In this document: one piece after another, positions 59,778-64,000 of the stretch
How positions within the stretch are numbered: the first letter of the stretch is position 1
How the letters are laid out: each line of letters opens with the position of its first letter
Source: Actinacidiphila cocklensis
GTDB lineage: Bacteria; Actinomycetota; Actinomycetes; Streptomycetales; Streptomycetaceae
DNA: 64,000 nucleotides
Direction of reading: 5' to 3'
Assembly: GCF_907177275.1 (NCBI RefSeq)
Contig: NZ_CAJSLV010000059.1
Coordinates: 204,835 to 268,834 of the forward strand
The notes under the pieces: model-generated
What the model was told of the DNA's origin: nothing
The model's database searches: none
The model's input: the letters and a program-made list of their open reading frames with translations, nothing else
Position numbers and translations under genes: made by a program

Positions 59778-60464
59778 TCAGACGTCGGATGGGCCGTTGG
59801 GCCGCACGAGTCCGGATTCGTAGACGTAGACCACGGCTTGTACCCGGTCGCGCAGGTGGAGTTTGGCAAGTATGCGGCTGACGTGGGTTTTCACGGTTCC
59901 CTCGGTGACGTGGATGCGTGCGCCGATCTCGGCGTTGGACAGGCCCTGGGCCATGAGTACCAGTACCTCGCGTTCGCGTTCGGTCAGCGCTTCCAGGTCG
60001 GTGGCCGCGGTGAGGTGCGGGGACCGCGTGCCGACGTAGCGGTTGATGAGGCGGCGGGTCACGCTGGGCGCCACCACCGCGTCGCCACGGACCACCACGC
60101 GGACAGCCGACAGCAGGTCGGCGGCCAGGGTGTCCTTGAGCAGGAAGCCGCTGGCGCCTGCGTGGAGGGCGGCATAGACGTATTCGTCGAGATCGAAGGT
60201 GGTCAGTATCAGTACCCGGACGTGTCCCGCGGCGGCGCTGATGCGGCGGGTCGCCTCGACACCGTCCACGTCGGGCATGCGAATATCCATCAGGACGATG
60301 TCCGGCCGGAGTTCGACAGCGAGGGTCGCCGCTGCGGCACCGTCGCCCGCCTCACCGACCACCTCCATGTCCGGCGCGTTCTCCACGATCATGCGGAAGC
60401 CGGTACGGACCAGAGCTAGATCATCCACGAGGAGCACGCGGATCGCGTCCTGCACGCGGATCAC
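59778..60464 (-). CDS. NarL/LuxR-type response regulator
   Basis: 228 residues. The receiver domain has the acidic pair in VLLVDDLALVRTGFR, the phospho-acceptor Asp60 in DIVLMDIRMPDVDG, and the Thr/Lys in LILTTFD and GFLLKDTLAADLL. The C-terminal LuxR HTH is LTEREREVLVLMAQGLSNAE then IHVTEGTVKTHVSRILAKL. GTG 60464 overlaps the kinase stop (GTGA), so the pair is co-translated. Targets are unknown. Confidence 0.95.
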   Translation of the reverse strand: MIRVQDAIRVLLVDDLALVRTGFRMIVENAPDMEVVGEAGDGAAAATLAVELRPDIVLMDIRMPDVDGVEATRRISAAAGHVRVLILTTFDLDEYVYAALHAGASGFLLKDTLAADLLSAVRVVVRGDAVVAPSVTRRLINRYVGTRSPHLTAATDLEALTEREREVLVLMAQGLSNAEIGARIHVTEGTVKTHVSRILAKLHLRDRVQAVVYVYESGLVRPNGPSDV

Positions 60465-61792
60465 GCGTTCTGACCGTTGATGGGAAGACCGGCCCGGACG
60501 ACGAACCCGCCCCGGTCGCCGGGCTCGGCACTGAGGTGGCCGCCGAGAAGCTTCACCCGCCGATGCATGCCCGGCAGCCCGTTGCCGCCGGCCGTACCCC
60601 GGTCGTCGCCGCTGATGCCCTCGCCATCGTCGCTGACCTCAATGGCGACCTCGGCGTGGCCATATGAGACGACGACGTCCGCGGTCGCGCCGGCACCAGC
60701 GTGTTTGATGACGTTGGTCAGTGCCTCCTGCACGATGCGGTAGGCCGACAGGTCGACAGTCGACGGCAGGGCCGCAGGGGTCCCGTCGATACGCAGACGC
60801 ACCGGCGTGCCTGCGTGCCGTACCCGGGTGAGCAGGCTGGGCAGTCGGGCGAGCCCGGGCTGCGAATGCCAGGTGTCCTCCATCTCGCCGAGCGCGGCGA
60901 GTACCCGGCGCATATCGGCCAGGGCGTCGCGGCCGGTGGCGACGATCGTCTGCAGGGCGGCGCGGGTGTCGCCGGGACGGTTGTCCAACGCCGCCTCGGC
61001 ACCCTGTGCCTGAACGACGATCAGTGACAGGCCGTGGGCGACCACGTCGTGGACCTCGCGGCTGATCCGTCCGCGCTCGGCGGCCACCGCGAGCGCGGCC
61101 TGATGGTCCCGTTCCCGCTCCAGACCCTGGGCGCGCGCGTGAAGCTGTTCGAGGTACGCGCGCCGGTTGCGGCTCCCGTACCCGACCGCCCACGCGGCGA
61201 TCAGCCCCGATCCCAGCACGGGCAGGCCGCGCCACGGACTGGACCCGCTGCCGTGACAGGCCGTGTCGATGCCGGCGGCCCCGACCTCGGCTCCGGCCGG
61301 CCCGGACGGGACGACATGACGACTGCACACCCGAAAGGCCGGCATCCGCAGCGGCTGATCGACGGGCGAGCCACCGATCAGCCAGGCCGCACCCAGCAGC
61401 AGCCCGCCCAGGGCCAGCAGCGAAGCGGGCCGCGAGCACCGGGACGCGACCGTGTAGAGAAGGATCAGCACCGCCAGATCCATGACCGTGGGAAGAACAC
61501 CTACGGCCGCGCGCGCTCCCGCGGACAGTGCGCACAGGATGAGCATCGCCACCGGTTGGCGCCGCCGCAGGGTGACGCCGACCATGGTGAGCGCTGTGGC
61601 GACCCACCACACCCACAACACACCCGGCCCGCTCCACCCACCGCCGCCAGGCTGGTCGGCCTGGGTCCGTACCAGGTCGAACCCGCCGTTCATCAGCAGG
61701 CACACCACGAAGAGCACGCAAGCCAGTGCAGCGTCCGGAAGCACCGGCCGGCCGACCCAGGCACGGAGGGTGAGAGCCGCAGGAGCGTTCAT
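60461..61792 (-). CDS. Sensor histidine kinase (HisKA_3 type)
   Basis: 443 residues. About five membrane segments (residues 20-215) with a non-conserved loop around residues 150-185 containing two Cys. The phospho-His is in GRISREVHDVVAHGLSLIVV. The ATP-binding part has YRIVQEALTNVIKHAGAGAT (N box), VSDDGEGI and GGNGLPGMHRRVKLLGG. It phosphorylates the adjacent response regulator; the signal is unknown. ATG 61792 is used. It is divergent from the two-DTG protease-like gene across 145 nt, which may be a target. Confidence 0.94.
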   Translation of the reverse strand: MNAPAALTLRAWVGRPVLPDAALACVLFVVCLLMNGGFDLVRTQADQPGGGGWSGPGVLWVWWVATALTMVGVTLRRRQPVAMLILCALSAGARAAVGVLPTVMDLAVLILLYTVASRCSRPASLLALGGLLLGAAWLIGGSPVDQPLRMPAFRVCSRHVVPSGPAGAEVGAAGIDTACHGSGSSPWRGLPVLGSGLIAAWAVGYGSRNRRAYLEQLHARAQGLERERDHQAALAVAAERGRISREVHDVVAHGLSLIVVQAQGAEAALDNRPGDTRAALQTIVATGRDALADMRRVLAALGEMEDTWHSQPGLARLPSLLTRVRHAGTPVRLRIDGTPAALPSTVDLSAYRIVQEALTNVIKHAGAGATADVVVSYGHAEVAIEVSDDGEGISGDDRGTAGGNGLPGMHRRVKLLGGHLSAEPGDRGGFVVRAGLPINGQNA

Positions 61793-61937
61793 GATCGGAT
61801 GAGTTTACGGGCGGTCCCTGTGCCGCCGTATCTGTCGTACGGAGGATGCGGAAGCGCCGTCGTACATCCCGCGACAGACGCGGCTGTCGGGCCGCAGGCA
61901 GACGCGTGGGGTGGTCGGCGCGCGGCAAGGTCGTGGC

Positions 61938-63269
61938 ATGAACCACACGAGGGAGAACGACGACGTCCGCGACGGCCTCGGCCGACGCGCTTTTCTGCGA
62001 CGGGCGGGGCTGATCGCCGGTGCGAGCGCGGTCCTGCCGCTGCTGGGAGCCGCGGGCTACCCGTTGGCGTCAGCCGCCGGTTCCGCGGCCCACCCGGCAG
62101 CCCCGGGCGATGACCCCGACCAATTGTTCCAGTCGGGCGAGTTCGCCGCCGCCGGGCGGGGCTACGCACGACTGCTGCGCGACGATCCTGGCGATGCGCA
62201 CGCCGCAGGGCAACTGGGGTACATCGCCCTGCTGTCCAACCGGTTCGCCCGCGCCGAGCACTACCTCAGCGAGGCGCACGGCCTGGCCCCCGACGACACG
62301 AATATCAAGCGGCGGCTCGCGGACTGCTTCGTGCGCCAGGACATGTTCGCCCGCGCCGTACCGCTGCTGCCACCCGCCCCAGCTGCCCAGGCCGCGCAGC
62401 TCGCAGAAATGAACGGTAGGCCGTACGAGTTGCACGGCGCGCAGGCCACCCGGGTGCCCTTCCTCGACATCGACCCGCTGCCCCAGGTGAAGGCTTCCGT
62501 GAACGGGCGGACACCAGGGACCTTCGTCCTCGACACCGGAGCCATGGGCCTGACCCTCACCACCGATGCGGCGGAGGAGGCAGGGCTCAGCGCCGTCTCC
62601 TCGATGACGGCGAACATCAACGGCAGGGCCGTCACGACCTTCCTCGGTGTCGCACCGTCGCTGCGACTCGGGGAGATCGAACTGCGCAACGTGCCCGTCA
62701 GCTGGACGGACGGGTCGATCATGGCCTTTCCGAACGGCGTCGTCACGGCCGGCACCATCGGAACCGCGCTTTTCTACCACTTCCTGACCACGATCGATTA
62801 CCAGGGCCGGGCACTCGTCCTGCGGCGGAAGACGAGCGCACAACAACGGGCGTTCCGCGCCGAGGCCGCCCGCGCCGCCCTCCGCCCGCAGCCGCTGTGG
62901 CTGGCCGGCGACCACCTCCCCTGCACGCTGGGGAAGCTCAACGACTACGGCCCCCGAATGGTCGTCATGGACACGGGCGGCATTTCCAACGGCCTCAACA
63001 CGACCGCGGCGAACGCTGAGCGGGCCGGCATCACGATCGACTGGGACCACCCGATTCTGGTCAACGGCGGTACGACCACGATCTATCCGATCGCCCCGGA
63101 CCGGATAAGCATCGGAGACGCGGTCGGTCGGCATCTTCCCGGCTCCGCCGGGCCGACGCCGTGGGAGGGCCAGACCGGGTTCGACCTCATCGGCAATTTC
63201 ACCCACGAGTTCTTCAAGCCGTTCGCCGTCACCTTCGACTACGTCGGCATGAACCTCTTCATCGGCTGA
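61938..63269 (+). CDS. Tat-exported aspartic-protease-like protein with TPR-like region
   Basis: 443 residues. The N-terminus GLGRRAFLRRAGLIAGASA is a twin-arginine signal. Residues 60-165 look like TPR helices (FQSGEFAAAGRGYARLLRDD, LSNRFARAEHYLSEAHGLAP). The rest resembles retropepsin-like proteases with two DTG loops: TFVLDTGAMGLTLTTDAAEE and RMVVMDTGGISNGLNTTAAN. Two copies in one chain would supply both catalytic Asp residues. Whether it is active or only binds is not known. ATG 61938 is used. Confidence 0.85.
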   Translation: MNHTRENDDVRDGLGRRAFLRRAGLIAGASAVLPLLGAAGYPLASAAGSAAHPAAPGDDPDQLFQSGEFAAAGRGYARLLRDDPGDAHAAGQLGYIALLSNRFARAEHYLSEAHGLAPDDTNIKRRLADCFVRQDMFARAVPLLPPAPAAQAAQLAEMNGRPYELHGAQATRVPFLDIDPLPQVKASVNGRTPGTFVLDTGAMGLTLTTDAAEEAGLSAVSSMTANINGRAVTTFLGVAPSLRLGEIELRNVPVSWTDGSIMAFPNGVVTAGTIGTALFYHFLTTIDYQGRALVLRRKTSAQQRAFRAEAARAALRPQPLWLAGDHLPCTLGKLNDYGPRMVVMDTGGISNGLNTTAANAERAGITIDWDHPILVNGGTTTIYPIAPDRISIGDAVGRHLPGSAGPTPWEGQTGFDLIGNFTHEFFKPFAVTFDYVGMNLFIG

Positions 63270-63376
63270 CCGCCACCACGCGTCCTGCTCGGGTGCACGG
63301 CTCCCGGGGCGTGCGAGTCTCTTCGATGATCGGGGCCGGTTCCGCCCGGTGGCGCGGGCGGGGCGGGACTGCCGTG

Positions 63377-64000
63377 TCAGGAGGGGAGGCGGTTCAGGGC
63401 TGCGGTGGCGATGCCTTTGACGTAGGTCGGGGCGTCTGTGGGCTGGCCGGTGAGCTCGACGACGGCGACCCTGGTGCCGCTGCGAAGGACCGCGACACCG
63501 CCGGTGACGGTGCCGTCGCCGCTGTAGGACGGATACCAGTGGCCGGTACCGTCGTTGACGGTGAGGGTGTGGGCCGCGCCGTAGTGCCAGTGGCCGGCCG
63601 GTTCGTCCTGGCAGTCCTGCACCAGCGCGTCGAGCTGCTTCTCGTAGGTGCTCGCCGAGTTACCGGTGGCAGCACTCGCGGCCGACTCGATCAGCAGGCC
63701 TTCGGTGTCGAAGGTCCAGGTCACGGACGCGTACGCGGTGGCCTTGCCCTTGGTCAGGTCGCGCATCGTCTCCTCGCCCGAGCACGCCGAGAGCCCCTGA
63801 CGCCCGGCCAGTGCCACGGTCGCGCCGACCGGAGCAAGGCCCTGCTGGAAGAAGTCCTCGCTCTGGACGAGGGCGGCGGAGCCGAGTCCGGGCGCGGCGA
63901 CCGCGACTGGAGCCGGCTGGGCGGTGACGGGGTGGGCGGCGGCCGCGGTGCGGTGCGCGGCGTTGTGCGTGGCGTTGTCGGCGGTGGCCGACTGGATGCC
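63377..64000 (-). CDS. Exported protein, possible PknH-like sensor domain (partial)
   Basis: The frame is open to the end of the window, so the N-terminus is missing; 207 residues are visible. It contains QSEDFFQQGLAPVGATVALA, SACSGEETMRDLTKGKATAY, then ALVQDCQDEPAGHWHYG and VAVLRSGTRVAVVELTGQPT. Two Cys (in SACSGEE and VQDCQDE) and the small beta-rich fold resemble the extracellular PknH_C-type sensor domain of actinobacteria. The upstream part is Ala/Thr-rich, as in a linker. Domain assignment is tentative. Confidence 0.6.
   Translation of the reverse strand, partial: GIQSATADNATHNAAHRTAAAAHPVTAQPAPVAVAAPGLGSAALVQSEDFFQQGLAPVGATVALAGRQGLSACSGEETMRDLTKGKATAYASVTWTFDTEGLLIESAASAATGNSASTYEKQLDALVQDCQDEPAGHWHYGAAHTLTVNDGTGHWYPSYSGDGTVTGGVAVLRSGTRVAVVELTGQPTDAPTYVKGIATAALNRLPS

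Overview
The window is high-GC DNA (third codon positions almost always G or C) with the gene repertoire of a streptomycete: SpoIIE-type phosphatases, a snapalysin-type protease, secreted GH18 and GH10 glycoside hydrolases, a DUF2637 membrane protein, ECF sigma factors with fused SnoaL-like tails, and TerD. It reads as an accessory chromosome region of Streptomyces, Kitasatospora or a close relative. There is no rRNA, no complete tRNA, no CRISPR array, no integrase and no ribosomal or other core operon.

Layout. 0-2 kb: the tail of an FG-GAP secreted protein, a SpoIIE phosphatase and a MASE1 membrane sensor. 2.4-8.3 kb: a thiolase-fold synthase, a LUD protein, an SDR, an F420-type LLM oxidoreductase, a P450 and an ECF41/SigJ-like sigma factor. 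Three near-identical promoter-like elements (a -35-like TGACATT or TCACATT, exactly 15 nt, then GTCG) precede the LUD gene, the P450-LLM pair and the sigma gene, so this looks like a self-contained sigma regulon. 8.4-20.3 kb: chitinase with a DasR-type box, patatin phospholipase, TerD, a membrane metallophosphoesterase, snapalysin, a Cys-rich orphan, the DUF2637 pair, a MarR regulator divergent from a flavin-reductase/GNAT fusion, and xylanase with its CGAAAGTTTCG operator. 20.3-28 kb: a transposase remnant, membrane proteins, a MerR regulator fused to a DNA-polymerase sliding-clamp-like domain, a B12-type radical SAM protein, a deletion scar joining two broken head-to-head genes, and a DUF4246 protein. 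28-33.4 kb: two convergent large secreted beta-propeller/FG-GAP proteins.

34-60 kb is a mosaic. Three truncated 3' ends of a tRNA-Ser gene (34.5, 50.1 and 53.3 kb) and four strong hairpins (36.1, 50.0, 53.3 and 59.5 kb), three of them sharing a common flank, lie in one orientation among intact cargo: AAA ATPase, HTH-MFS operon, lipoproteins, AraC, GAF-SpoIIE-kinase, GNAT, M48 peptidase, phosphoesterase-like protein, ECF sigma, MFS exporter, SDR/LysR and NmrA/TetR divergent pairs, and a PIG-L amidase. Broken genes are interspersed: an ATPase C-terminus, a YihY fragment, a WXG-like N-terminus and an immunity-like fragment. This looks like repeated insertion and loss at a tRNA-Ser locus. 59.8-64 kb: a NarL-type two-component system, a Tat-exported protease-like protein with two DTG motifs, and a partial secreted or lipoprotein gene running off the end.

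No single defined defence or biosynthetic system is fully shown. The best candidate for an undescribed unit is the sigma-factor-controlled redox/synthase cluster at 2.4-8.3 kb.
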